Shown here: in pieces, positions 15,265 to 23,195 of the stretch | How the letters are laid out: each line of letters starts with the position of its first letter | Numbering within the stretch: position 1 is the first letter of the stretch | NCBI GenBank assembly: GCA_035528995.1 | Contig: DATKXO010000198.1 | Coordinates: forward strand, 1 to 23,643 | Direction of reading: 5' to 3' | DNA: 23,643 nt | DNA from: DATKXO01 sp035528995 | Lineage (GTDB): Bacteria > Planctomycetota > Phycisphaerae > UBA1845 | Position numbers and translations under genes: made by a program | The notes under the pieces: model-generated | What the model was told of the DNA's origin: nothing | Seen by the model: only the letters and a program-made list of their open reading frames with translations | The model's database searches: none

Positions 15265-17364
15265 TCACAGCATTACGCGCACGTCGGCCGCCTTCGCCCC
15301 GCGCCCAAACGCGAAGATCGGATTCAGGTCCAGCTCGCGGATGCCCGGGTTGTCCACCAGCATCTGTGACACGCGCTGAATGATCTCGACCAGGGCCGCC
15401 CGATCCACTCCCGGCCGACCGCGCACCCCCGTCAGCAATCGCGACGCCCGCAGCGATTCGATCATCTCGCCGGCCTCCCGCTTTGTAACGGGCGTCACCT
15501 TGAAGCTCACGTCCTTGAGCACCTCGACGTAGATGCCGCCCAGCCCGAACATCACCGCGTGCCCCAGCCCCTCGACCGCGTTGGCACCCACGATCACCTC
15601 GAGCCCTTCGTTCGAGTCCGCATCGGCCGTGACCTGCTTCTGCACCAGGAACCTGGGTGACGCCTCGGCAAACCGCTCCGCCAGACGCTCCGCCCCCGCC
15701 CTGAGCGAATCGCCGTCGCGAATATCCAACACCACGCCGCCGCTCTCAGTCTTGTGAACGATCGACTCGGCCTCCACCTTGAGCACCACCGGATACCCGA
15801 TCTCATCGCCCGCCGCGACGCACTCGTCAACGCTCGCCGCCACGCGGTACTCGGCCACCGCAATCCCGTAGCAGCGCAGCAGTTCATACGCCGCATCGGC
15901 CGCCAGCGAAGATCGCCCCGCCTTGCGGGCCGCCTCGACGATGGCCCGCGCTCGCGCGGCATCCACGTCACCGAACACGGCCGCCGCCTCGACCGGCCGT
16001 TTCATCAGCGCCGCATACCGTCCCATCGACGCCAGCACCCGCGCCCCCGTCTCGGGCATGTCGTACGTCGGCACGCCGGCCTCCCGGATCACCTCCAGCG
16101 TCTCGGCCCAGCCCTTCTTCTCCGTCATCACCGTCGCTACGATCGGCTTGCTCGACCGGGCATTGGCCTCGGCGATCTCCCGGGCCACGCCCAACGTGTC
16201 CACGAAGAACGGCGTCACGAAGTTGAGGAAGATCGCGTCGATATCCTCATCCACCGACAGCGCCTGAATCGCTGCGGCAAAGTGCTCCGGACCGGCCGTG
16301 GCCAGCACGTCCACCGGGTTGTTGATCGACGCCTCCGCGTACAGCTTCTCGCGCAAATATGCCGACGTCCGCTCCGACAGCGGCGGCATCACCATCCCGT
16401 TCTCGATCAGCTCGTCGGTCGCGATGATGGCCGGCCCGCCGGTGTTGGCGATCATGCCCACGCGGTTGCCCCGCGGCACCGGCTGCGACGCGAACCCGAT
16501 CGCCGACTGGCACAGCTCCTCGATGTTCCGAAACGCCACCACCCCCGCCTTATCGAAGATCAGTTCGATGGCCGTGTCCTGCTTCATCATCCCGCCCGTG
16601 TGCGATGACACTGCCTTGGCACCCTCCGCCGTCCGACCGGCCTTCATCGCCAGGATGGGCTTCTGCCGGGCGACCTTGGTGGCCGTCTCCAGAAACGCTC
16701 GCGGATCGGGCAGGCTCTCGATGTGCACCACGATCACCTTCGTCTGCTCGTCCTGCCCGTAGTGCTCGATGATCTCGGGGATGGACACGTCGCACGCGTT
16801 GCCGTTGCTGGCGTACTTGCGCACGCCCACGCCGAGTTCCGTGATACGCTGATGAATCACCTCGCCCACCCCACCGCTCTGTGCCACGATCGAGATGTGC
16901 CCCGGCCTCGGCCGGGTGAACGTGAAGTTGCAGTACGCCCGAAGCGCCGGGTCGCTGTTGATGATCCCCTGGCAGTTCGGACCGAACACGCGGACGCCCG
17001 TCTTCCGCCCGATCGCCACGAGCTGCTCTTCCAGCGCCACCCCTTCCTCGCCGATCTCCCGGAAGCCGGCCGTGTTCACGATGACCGCCTGCACGCCCTT
17101 CTTCGCGCAGTCCTCGACGCACGCCGGCACGTACGTGTTCTTGATCACGATGTGGGCCACGTCCACCGGCTCCGGCACCTCCAGAATCGACGCATACGCC
17201 TTGAGCCCCCGAATCTCGCCCCCCTTCGGATTGACCGGATAGATCGGCCCCGTGTACCCGAAATCGAGCAGGTTCTCGATGATCCGATACCCGATGGTCA
17301 GCGCCCGATTCGAAGCCCCAACCACCGCCACCGCCCGCGGTGCAAAAAGCGCCTCGAGTCCCAT
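15265..17364 (-). CDS. ADP-forming acyl-CoA synthetase (acetate--CoA ligase family), fused alpha and beta parts
   Basis: 699 residues from ATG 17364 (GGAGAG five bases upstream; the longer frame adds 24 residues without support). The N-terminal CoA-binding Rossmann domain starts ALFAPRAVAVVGAS and continues with PVNPKGGEI and FGPNCQGIIN. The ligase domain has SIVAQSGGVGE and the phosphohistidine motif SSHTGG with His255. The C-terminal ATP-grasp part reads GYPVVLKVEAESIVHKTESGGV and ends ELDLNPIFAFGRG. Known reaction: acyl-CoA + ADP + phosphate to acid + CoA + ATP (reversible), through a phosphohistidine. Full family length with both halves fused. It sits 46 bp after the dehydratase activase gene and 40 bp before the UnbV gene. 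The acyl group is unknown; the activase neighbour hints at 2-hydroxyacyl- or aromatic-acid fermentation (inference). Confidence 0.9.
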   Translation of the reverse strand: MGLEALFAPRAVAVVGASNRALTIGYRIIENLLDFGYTGPIYPVNPKGGEIRGLKAYASILEVPEPVDVAHIVIKNTYVPACVEDCAKKGVQAVIVNTAGFREIGEEGVALEEQLVAIGRKTGVRVFGPNCQGIINSDPALRAYCNFTFTRPRPGHISIVAQSGGVGEVIHQRITELGVGVRKYASNGNACDVSIPEIIEHYGQDEQTKVIVVHIESLPDPRAFLETATKVARQKPILAMKAGRTAEGAKAVSSHTGGMMKQDTAIELIFDKAGVVAFRNIEELCQSAIGFASQPVPRGNRVGMIANTGGPAIIATDELIENGMVMPPLSERTSAYLREKLYAEASINNPVDVLATAGPEHFAAAIQALSVDEDIDAIFLNFVTPFFVDTLGVAREIAEANARSSKPIVATVMTEKKGWAETLEVIREAGVPTYDMPETGARVLASMGRYAALMKRPVEAAAVFGDVDAARARAIVEAARKAGRSSLAADAAYELLRCYGIAVAEYRVAASVDECVAAGDEIGYPVVLKVEAESIVHKTESGGVVLDIRDGDSLRAGAERLAERFAEASPRFLVQKQVTADADSNEGLEVIVGANAVEGLGHAVMFGLGGIYVEVLKDVSFKVTPVTKREAGEMIESLRASRLLTGVRGRPGVDRAALVEIIQRVSQMLVDNPGIRELDLNPIFAFGRGAKAADVRVML

Positions 17365-17410
17365 GTTGTCTCTCCGGAAGTGCCGCCGCACGACTCGCGG
17401 CCCCTTGTCC

Positions 17411-18190
17411 TCAGCACTCGTCCGTCTGACCGGCAATCAGCGCCGCACCCAGCGCCCCGGTGTGCTGCGGGTACTCCGGCACCAGCACCGCGCGCCCCAG
17501 CGCCGCCGACACCAGCTCGACGATGATCGGGTTATGCGCCACCACCCCGCCCGTCATCACCACCTGCTCCGTCAGCGGGTCCATCTCCAGAATCCGCTTG
17601 ACCACCGACCGGAACGCCGCCTTAACGATCTCCGGCAGCGGAGTGCCCGCCGCGATCAGCTTCAGCAGTTCCGTCTTGGCGAACACCGTGCAGTACGAGC
17701 CGAGTTCCAGATCGTCCGTCGCCTGGGCCGCCAGCTCGTTCAGCGAGTCCAGCGGCGTGTCCAGGTGGTTGGCGATCTCTTCCAGGAACGCCCCCGTGCC
17801 GGCCGCACACTTGCGGTTCATCTTGAAGTTCCGCCGCTGGCCCGTCTCCTCCACCACGATGACCTTGTTGTCCTGACCGCCGATGTCCACGATCGTGATC
17901 GCCCTTGGGAAACTCGCGTAGCACCCCCGGGCGTGACACGTGATCTCCGTCACCGTGTCGGCCGCGAACTCCACGCTGCGACGTCCGTACCCGGTCGCCA
18001 CCACGCGTTCGATCCGCCCCGCATCCACACCGGCCGCCCCCGTCACCTCCTCCAGACACCCCCGCGCCGCCGCCCCGAAGTCGGCCCCCGACCGGCGCAG
18101 AGCCCGCCCCCGAACCACCTCGCCCTCCAAAAGGACGGCCTTGGTAGCCGAAGCCCCAACGTCAATCCCCAAAGACCAACGCTCCGCCAT
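17411..18190 (-). CDS. 2-hydroxyacyl-CoA dehydratase-type activase (BadF/BadG/BcrA/BcrD ATPase family)
   Basis: 259 residues from ATG 18190 (a G-rich site precedes it; a longer frame adds 22 weak residues). It has the actin-fold ATPase motifs GIDVGASATKAVLL at the N-terminus, VDIGGQDNKVI in the middle and VVMTGGVVAHN near the end. The two cysteines that hold a [4Fe-4S] cluster between monomers are present: Cys85 in EITCHARG and Cys128 in NRKCAAGTG. Known role: ATP-driven injection of one low-potential electron into a 2-hydroxyacyl-CoA dehydratase or benzoyl-CoA reductase. The length matches the single-domain HgdC type. No dehydratase subunit gene lies next to it in the window. First gene of the minus operon; strictly anaerobic chemistry is implied. 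Confidence 0.9.
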   Translation of the reverse strand: MAERWSLGIDVGASATKAVLLEGEVVRGRALRRSGADFGAAARGCLEEVTGAAGVDAGRIERVVATGYGRRSVEFAADTVTEITCHARGCYASFPRAITIVDIGGQDNKVIVVEETGQRRNFKMNRKCAAGTGAFLEEIANHLDTPLDSLNELAAQATDDLELGSYCTVFAKTELLKLIAAGTPLPEIVKAAFRSVVKRILEMDPLTEQVVMTGGVVAHNPIIVELVSAALGRAVLVPEYPQHTGALGAALIAGQTDEC

Positions 18191-18412
18191 CGACAACCCC
18201 CCAACGTGCCCGCCCGCCGCCCGATTCGACCAACGCACCAGGATCGCAGACGCCAACTACAGCCTACCCGTTCGACACCATCTCTCAAGCGGGAACCCCT
18301 GAAATCGCCCGGCCTGCCACACCGTGGCCATCGACCAGCCCTCCCGACATTGGTGCCGTAGACGATCCAGGCGGCCCGCCCGTCCTGCCGCTCAGGGCCA
18401 CCACCGCGCCAT

Positions 18413-18430
18413 GCCGGGCCAAGGCCCGGC
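18413..18430. repeat. Perfect 8-bp GC palindrome with AA centre
   Basis: GCCGGGCC and GGCCCGGC around AA. Such short extragenic palindromes are often multi-copy in genomes. It lies between divergent genes, so a terminator role is unlikely. Confidence 0.5.
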
Positions 18431-18476
18431 GTGATGGGTTTATCGCGCCGATTGCATCGGCAGCACTTATTCCATG

Positions 18477-18505
18477 TTGACGACGCGCCTGAGTGTACGG
18501 ATGAT
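18477..18505 (+). promoter_or_regulatory. Candidate sigma-70-type promoter of the adenine methyltransferase module
   Basis: TTGACG (18477-18482), a 17-base spacer and GATGAT (18500-18505): five of six and four of six consensus positions at optimal spacing, in an AT-richer patch (GATATATC). It would leave a leader of about 115 bases before ATG 18628. Confidence 0.35.
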
Positions 18506-18627
18506 ATATCCTGGGCGCGGTGACAACCTTGTCTGGCGTTGAGGCTGCGCTGCCGTGCTGCCGCGTCTACTCGCTTGAGGCGGTGTGTTTCTCGCTCGCA
18601 TTGACCGACTGCGGAGGAGCGGAGCGA

Positions 18628-21600
18628 ATGTCAACGGGCGTGGCGTCACCAGACAAGTTGCTGCGGGCTGCCTATCGCGACCTTGGGCTCGCCGAGGGCA
18701 ACTTGGCTGATGCGACCGACCGCCCTGACCGCGACGGACGGGACGACTGGCTGAACCAGGGTGAGTGGCTCGCACTCGCCAAAAGAGTCCATGCGGAGAA
18801 GGTCTTCTTCGTCGACAGCAACCCCGTTTTCGTGTTCGCGCAGACCGAGGATGCCAACCCCGAGGCCACCCGCAGGCTTTTCAACGACGCCTGGTGCATG
18901 GCTCGGCCGCAGTGCCTTTTCCTGGCGACGCCGGGTGAATTGGCGGTATACGATCTGACACGCTCCCCAGTGCGGCCAGGGGAGTCGCTTGAGGGCCAAG
19001 AGCGACTGCTCGCCCGGGCGCGCAGCGTCCCCGAGGTTCAATCCAAACTCCAAGCCTACAGGCGGGAACAGGTCGAGTCGGGGCGCCTCTTCGCCGAACG
19101 GCGCTTCGGTGCGGGCAAATCGGCTCGGGCCGATCAAGCCCTGGTCCGCGACCTGAACACCGTCCGTGAGCTGCTCATCGACGCAGGACTGAAGCCGAAG
19201 TATGCCCACGCGCTGATCGGTCGGTCCATCTTCGTTCGCTACCTCGAGGACCGTGGCATCCTGCTCGAGGAGGACTTTCGCTTGGTGGCCCGGCAGGTCG
19301 CGGGCTGGACCAAGCTGCTAAAACAAGTACCCAGCCGTCCGGACGCCGACCCGGAGATGAGCAGGCGCTTATATCCACGGGTGCTCGCCAACAAGGACTT
19401 CACCTACGCCCTGTTCCGCAAACTCGCCGCGGACTTCAACGGTGACATGTTTCCGGCCGACCCTGCCGAGGAGAGGGCAGTCAAGCAGAAACACCTCAGG
19501 CTCCTGCAGGGCTTCCTGCGGGGGGACCCCGATCCAAATCGCCCGCAACTCTTCTTCTTCGCTTACCGCTTCGATGTCATCCCCATCGAGCTGATCAGCA
19601 GCATCTACGAGGCGTTCTACAACAAGGAGAAGGGAGCCACCGGGAACAACAGGAGTCACTACACGCCCAGCGCCCTGGTCGAGTTCATCTTGTCATCAGT
19701 GCTCACGCCGGAGCGGTTGGCGGGCCATCCCCGTATTGCGGACGTGGCGTGTGGGTCCGGGATATTTTTAGTGGAAGCGTTTCGCAGGATTGTGCGCTAC
19801 CGTTGGCAGAAGAAGGGGGCCCGGCTCGGTCTCCTGGAGCTGCGCAAGATTCTGCGAGACCAGATCCGCGGCATCGAGATCAACGGCGAGGCCGTGCGGG
19901 TGGCGGCCTTCAGCCTCTACCTGGCATTGCTGCATTATCTCGACCCCCCCGACATCTGGCGCGACAAGCGGCTGCCGTACCTGAAGTATGATCCGGACGC
20001 CCGTTCCAACGGCAATCAGCGCTTCGACATCCTGCTGGAGGCGAACGCCTTTCCCAAGAAGGGTGCCGTGCCGGACGCAACCGTGCGTAAGCAGTTCGGC
20101 GGGGGCAGCGTGGACATCGTCGTCGGCAATCCGCCTTGGGGCTACCCGCCGCCGAACGATACTGAGGGGCGGCCGGCGACGGATGTGGCCTTGGATTGGT
20201 GCAAGCGTCACGACAAACCGGTCGGCGACAAGGAGCCTTCGCAGGCGTTCATCCATCGGTCGCTGGACCTTCTCCGTGGCGGCGGCTGTGCCGGGATGCT
20301 CGTGTCGGCCGGTGTGCTCCACAACCAGGGCGACGAGAGCGAGCGGTTCAGGGAGGCTTGGCTGAGTTCCGCACAACTGGTCACGGTCGTCAACTTCACG
20401 CATGTGCGCCACTTGTTCTTCAGCGGTACAGGGCGCAAGAAAGGTGCGATCGCTCCATTCGCCGCGGTGATGTTCGAGAAAGCCGACCGTCCAGACCACA
20501 CCCGGCGGTTCGAGTACTGGTCGGCCAAGCGCACACCGATGGCGTCACGGCTGCGAGCGGTTGTCTTGAGCCGGTCTGATCTGTGTGTTCTGCCGCAGGA
20601 TGAACGCACGCGCCACGGCGCTTTCTGGAAGACCTACTGGTGGGGCAACCATCGGGATGACGCGTTTCTACAGGCATTGGATCTTGGACCATCCCTTGAG
20701 TCGGTGAGTGACTCGGACGGCAGACTACTGAAGGGGTCAGGGCGTTGTTTCATGAAGGGCGGCGGCGCGGACAAACCGAAAGACCATGGATGGCCCAGCG
20801 AATGGAAGATGCTGCCGACGCAGAAGTTTGATCGCTACGCGAGATTGAGAGACCAGGACTTGGAGGAGATCCCCCCAAAGGTTGCGCGACCACGTGACCG
20901 CTGGCTTTATGAGGGGAGTCGCATCCTTGTGAAACAGAGTCCATCGGCCGACGGTAATGGCCGGATCATCGCCCGATTCGAATCTACGCCTCTGGTGGTC
21001 CGCCACTCGATATACAGTTTTCGCTTCCGCGATTCTGCCACATGGGAGCCGAAGATCATCCTCGGTATCCTATGGTCGTCGCTCGCGCGCTATTACCTTT
21101 TCCTCAAGTCTGGTTCCTGGGGAACATGGCACGATAAGATCAGTCTCGACGAAATGCGCTCGCTGCCGATTCGGCTACCCGAAGATCAATCGCTTCGAGA
21201 CCGGATTCTGCCGATCGTCGAACAACTACGTTCTATAGACGATGTGCACGGACGCGACCCAACGCTTTTCAGTGCCGGTGTCGCCGAGCTAGAGCGCCAG
21301 TTGGACGAGGCGGTCTTTGACCTCTACGAGCTCACAGAGGCTGAGCGCGACCTGGTCCGCGACATGTGCGACATTGGGCTCGACCTCTACTACAACCACG
21401 AAGGAAGTGACGCGGCCAAGCCGGTCGTGCCTGACCGCCCGAAGCAACGTGCTGGCACGGTTAGTGATCTGCCGACCGATGAACAAGGGCTAGAAGGGTA
21501 TCTCCGGGCCTTTCTCGGAATGTGGAACCGCGAAGTCCAGCCGGATGGTGAGTTCCGCTGGCAGGTCATTCGCCCGGCCACAAACGCCCCTCTCTTGGGC

Positions 21601-21891
21601 GTTGTGTTCTCAACGCAGTACAAGGATTCTCCCCTGCCGCCGCTGACGGACAGCGACGAGGCGGAATGGTCGAGTCTTCTTCACCGTCTCAATGAAGGCA
21701 TCCTGACGAACTGGGAGCGGAGCCGGTTCTACATTGACGGTCTGGTCCGCGAGGTGACCGACACCGACTGCATCATTATCAAGCGTAACGAACGTCGCCA
21801 CTGGACGCGGAGCGCGGCCCGCGAGGACGCCGAGGCGGCGTTGCTCCAGGCACTGCGCCTTCAGCAAGCGACGCGCGGGGCCCGCGAATGA
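18628..21891 (+). CDS. Large N6-adenine DNA methyltransferase (Eco57I/type IIG-like restriction enzyme subunit)
   Basis: 1087 residues from ATG 18628, chosen for GGAGGAG 8 bases upstream. The N-terminal 150 residues (VFFVDSNPVFVFAQTED, LFLATPGELAVYDL) resemble the front part of Eco57I-like methylases but lack a visible PD-(D/E)XK core. The methylase core has HYTPSALVEFIL, S-adenosylmethionine motif I DVACGSGIFL (from residue 372) and catalytic motif IV NPPW (501-504). A segment of about 400 residues follows that may be the target-recognition region (IPLRL-like SLPIRLPED, YLFLKSGSWG). The C-terminus (LYELTEAERDLVRDM) is common to such enzymes. Known reaction: methyl transfer to adenine N6 at a specific site. 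Its stop overlaps the start of the next gene (ATGA), which carries a nuclease motif, so the cleaving function is probably split off. Confidence 0.88.
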   Translation: MSTGVASPDKLLRAAYRDLGLAEGNLADATDRPDRDGRDDWLNQGEWLALAKRVHAEKVFFVDSNPVFVFAQTEDANPEATRRLFNDAWCMARPQCLFLATPGELAVYDLTRSPVRPGESLEGQERLLARARSVPEVQSKLQAYRREQVESGRLFAERRFGAGKSARADQALVRDLNTVRELLIDAGLKPKYAHALIGRSIFVRYLEDRGILLEEDFRLVARQVAGWTKLLKQVPSRPDADPEMSRRLYPRVLANKDFTYALFRKLAADFNGDMFPADPAEERAVKQKHLRLLQGFLRGDPDPNRPQLFFFAYRFDVIPIELISSIYEAFYNKEKGATGNNRSHYTPSALVEFILSSVLTPERLAGHPRIADVACGSGIFLVEAFRRIVRYRWQKKGARLGLLELRKILRDQIRGIEINGEAVRVAAFSLYLALLHYLDPPDIWRDKRLPYLKYDPDARSNGNQRFDILLEANAFPKKGAVPDATVRKQFGGGSVDIVVGNPPWGYPPPNDTEGRPATDVALDWCKRHDKPVGDKEPSQAFIHRSLDLLRGGGCAGMLVSAGVLHNQGDESERFREAWLSSAQLVTVVNFTHVRHLFFSGTGRKKGAIAPFAAVMFEKADRPDHTRRFEYWSAKRTPMASRLRAVVLSRSDLCVLPQDERTRHGAFWKTYWWGNHRDDAFLQALDLGPSLESVSDSDGRLLKGSGRCFMKGGGADKPKDHGWPSEWKMLPTQKFDRYARLRDQDLEEIPPKVARPRDRWLYEGSRILVKQSPSADGNGRIIARFESTPLVVRHSIYSFRFRDSATWEPKIILGILWSSLARYYLFLKSGSWGTWHDKISLDEMRSLPIRLPEDQSLRDRILPIVEQLRSIDDVHGRDPTLFSAGVAELERQLDEAVFDLYELTEAERDLVRDMCDIGLDLYYNHEGSDAAKPVVPDRPKQRAGTVSDLPTDEQGLEGYLRAFLGMWNREVQPDGEFRWQVIRPATNAPLLGVVFSTQYKDSPLPPLTDSDEAEWSSLLHRLNEGILTNWERSRFYIDGLVREVTDTDCIIIKRNERRHWTRSAAREDAEAALLQALRLQQATRGARE
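21888..21891 (+). promoter_or_regulatory. ATGA stop-start overlap coupling methyltransferase and nuclease
   Basis: The ATG of the small gene overlaps the TGA of the methyltransferase gene. This implies translational coupling and a fixed ratio of the two proteins. Confidence 0.8.
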
Positions 21892-22577
21892 ACCAGCCGA
21901 GTATTCGTGCGCTGCGGTTTTGGCAGGAACATGAACAGCGCGTGCTTGAGGTGGTCTGCCTGGCGCTGGCTGACCTTCAAGACGCCGAACAACTTCCGAC
22001 GGACGAGCCGGGCCTGAATCGCAAGCTGCTTCTCTGTCTCCATCGCGTGAATTTCCGCCTGTTGCAGCAAGGCCGTGGCGTCCAGACTCCCTTCGTATGG
22101 GAAGCACAGAACCAGCCCTTGGCAGACGATGAGACGCACACTTCCAGAGAGGAAAAGCGACCCGATCTCCAATGCGGCTTCGTGAACCTCCAGGAAACTG
22201 ATGGTGATCGGGCCTCAATGTTCTACACCATCGAGTGCAAGCGGCTCGGTCGAGCCACCAATCGATGGGTATTTAACGTGAACTACGTGGAAAAGGGGGT
22301 CGTTCGGTTTGTCACTGAAGAACACGGTTACGGTAAGGCCACCCCGTCTGGGGCGATGGTTGGGTATGTGCAGAGCATGGAACTCGACGACATCCTGGGC
22401 GAAGTCAACGCTGCCGTCGAGAAACGGTCGTTGCCGGTGATCGTTCTGGCGGGCAGCGGGTGGCAGGAGAATCCTGTTGCCCGACTAGACCACAGGTTGA
22501 CCAGACCGGCATCCCTTCTGTCTCCTTTTGATCTGCGCCATATGTGGGTCGATCTTCGGGGTCACCCATCGGACTGA
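21888..22577 (+). CDS. PD-(D/E)XK nuclease-like protein coupled to the adenine methyltransferase
   Basis: 229 residues; I do not recognise a named family. The sequence shows a clean PD-(D/E)XK signature: Pro92-Asp93 in KRPDLQCG, then after a strand pair Glu116-x-Lys118 in FYTIECKRLG. A helix upstream (LNRKLLLCLHRVNF, residues 43-56) is in the place where such nucleases often have their extra acidic helix. The following basic and aromatic residues (RWVFNVNYVEKGVVRFV) and the strand VIVLAG (184-189) complete an alpha/beta core. Predicted role: DNA-cleaving subunit of a two-gene restriction or defence system with the upstream methyltransferase (inference from motif and ATGA overlap). No signal peptide or membrane segment. 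It could also be a non-catalytic partner; the motif residues argue against that. Confidence 0.68.
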   Translation: MNQPSIRALRFWQEHEQRVLEVVCLALADLQDAEQLPTDEPGLNRKLLLCLHRVNFRLLQQGRGVQTPFVWEAQNQPLADDETHTSREEKRPDLQCGFVNLQETDGDRASMFYTIECKRLGRATNRWVFNVNYVEKGVVRFVTEEHGYGKATPSGAMVGYVQSMELDDILGEVNAAVEKRSLPVIVLAGSGWQENPVARLDHRLTRPASLLSPFDLRHMWVDLRGHPSD

Positions 22578-22643
22578 CCGCCCTTCTTGATTCCGGCCCG
22601 CGCCGTTACCGTATGCTCGGGGGTAAGATCAACGGGCTGACGA

Positions 22644-22675
22644 GGTAAGGGCAAGGGTCGGTAAGGCCAAGGGTC
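22644..22675. repeat. 16-bp tandem duplication
   Basis: GGTAAGGGCAAGGGTC (22644-22659) is followed directly by GGTAAGGCCAAGGGTC (22660-22675), one mismatch. Confidence 0.7.
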
Positions 22676-22687
22676 AGGCTTACTTCT

Positions 22688-22729
22688 TCCGGCCATCGCC
22701 GCCTCATCCTAGGCGTCATGATGGCCGGA
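22688..22729. terminator. Nested hairpin downstream of the nuclease gene
   Basis: Outer arms TCCGGCCAT (22688-22696) and ATGGCCGGA (22721-22729) are perfect. Inside, CGCCT (22700-22704) pairs with AGGCG (22711-22715). GTTTCGATT follows. It may end the adenine methyltransferase operon, or it may be an extragenic palindrome; it lies 110 bp after the stop. Confidence 0.4.
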
Positions 22730-22930
22730 GTTTCGATTCGATTGTCACCCGGCCCACCGTTCGTCATCCCGCCGTTCCACCGTTCCGCAACTGTCCGACG
22801 CCCCAACCTCCCTCATCGTCCCGCCGTCACCGAATTCTGCGAACATCTGCGAAACCTGCGACGACCCGCCGCCCCCCATTCTCCCGCCTTTCTCTGAGGT
22901 CTCTGCGCCCTCTGTGGTAAGGTCTTTGTC

Positions 22931-22961
22931 GTTGCCTCGTTGCCTCGTTGCCTCGTTGCCT
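22931..22961. repeat. 8-bp tandem array (GTTGCCTC)
   Basis: Three perfect units of GTTGCCTC plus a seven-base fourth unit, head to tail. A simple-sequence tract that can change unit number by slippage. Confidence 0.85.
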
Positions 22962-23195
22962 GCCCTCAATCCGCGACCACCCGCCCAATCTACGGACAAT
23001 CCGCCGTCCCTCATTCTCAATTCTCAATCCTCCCCCGCCCCTCCTCAACCCCCAACGACTGATTCTCCGGCCGTTCTCGGCGTGCTCGGCGGCCTCTGTG
23101 GTGAACATCTTGCCTTTGCCGTTTGCCTTCTGCCTGGCCTGAATCCGCGCCAATCTGCGAAATCTGCGGACAATGCCTTTGCAGTTAAACAACGA

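Larger units (their letters stand above)
18191..18627. other. Divergent intergenic region
   Basis: 437 bp between the minus-strand activase and the plus-strand adenine methyltransferase; it must hold promoters for both. A GC hairpin (18413-18430) and a promoter-like pair (18477-18505) are listed separately. A plus-strand frame opens at 18520 upstream of the chosen methyltransferase start but has no ribosome site. No other gene or RNA recognised. Confidence 0.5.

Noticed and set aside
15754..16608. 284-residue plus-strand frame inside the acyl-CoA synthetase gene
   Set aside because: Shadow of a well-supported gene; no domain.
18413..18430. Terminator
   Set aside because: The palindrome lies between divergent gene starts and is not followed by a T-run.
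18520..18627. Earlier start for the adenine methyltransferase
   Set aside because: The extra 36 residues lack a ribosome site, whereas GGAGGAG sits at ideal distance from 18628.
22745..23192. Minus-strand small proteins of about 90-120 residues
   Set aside because: They are translations of repeat phrases and GTTGCCTC arrays, with no start sites.
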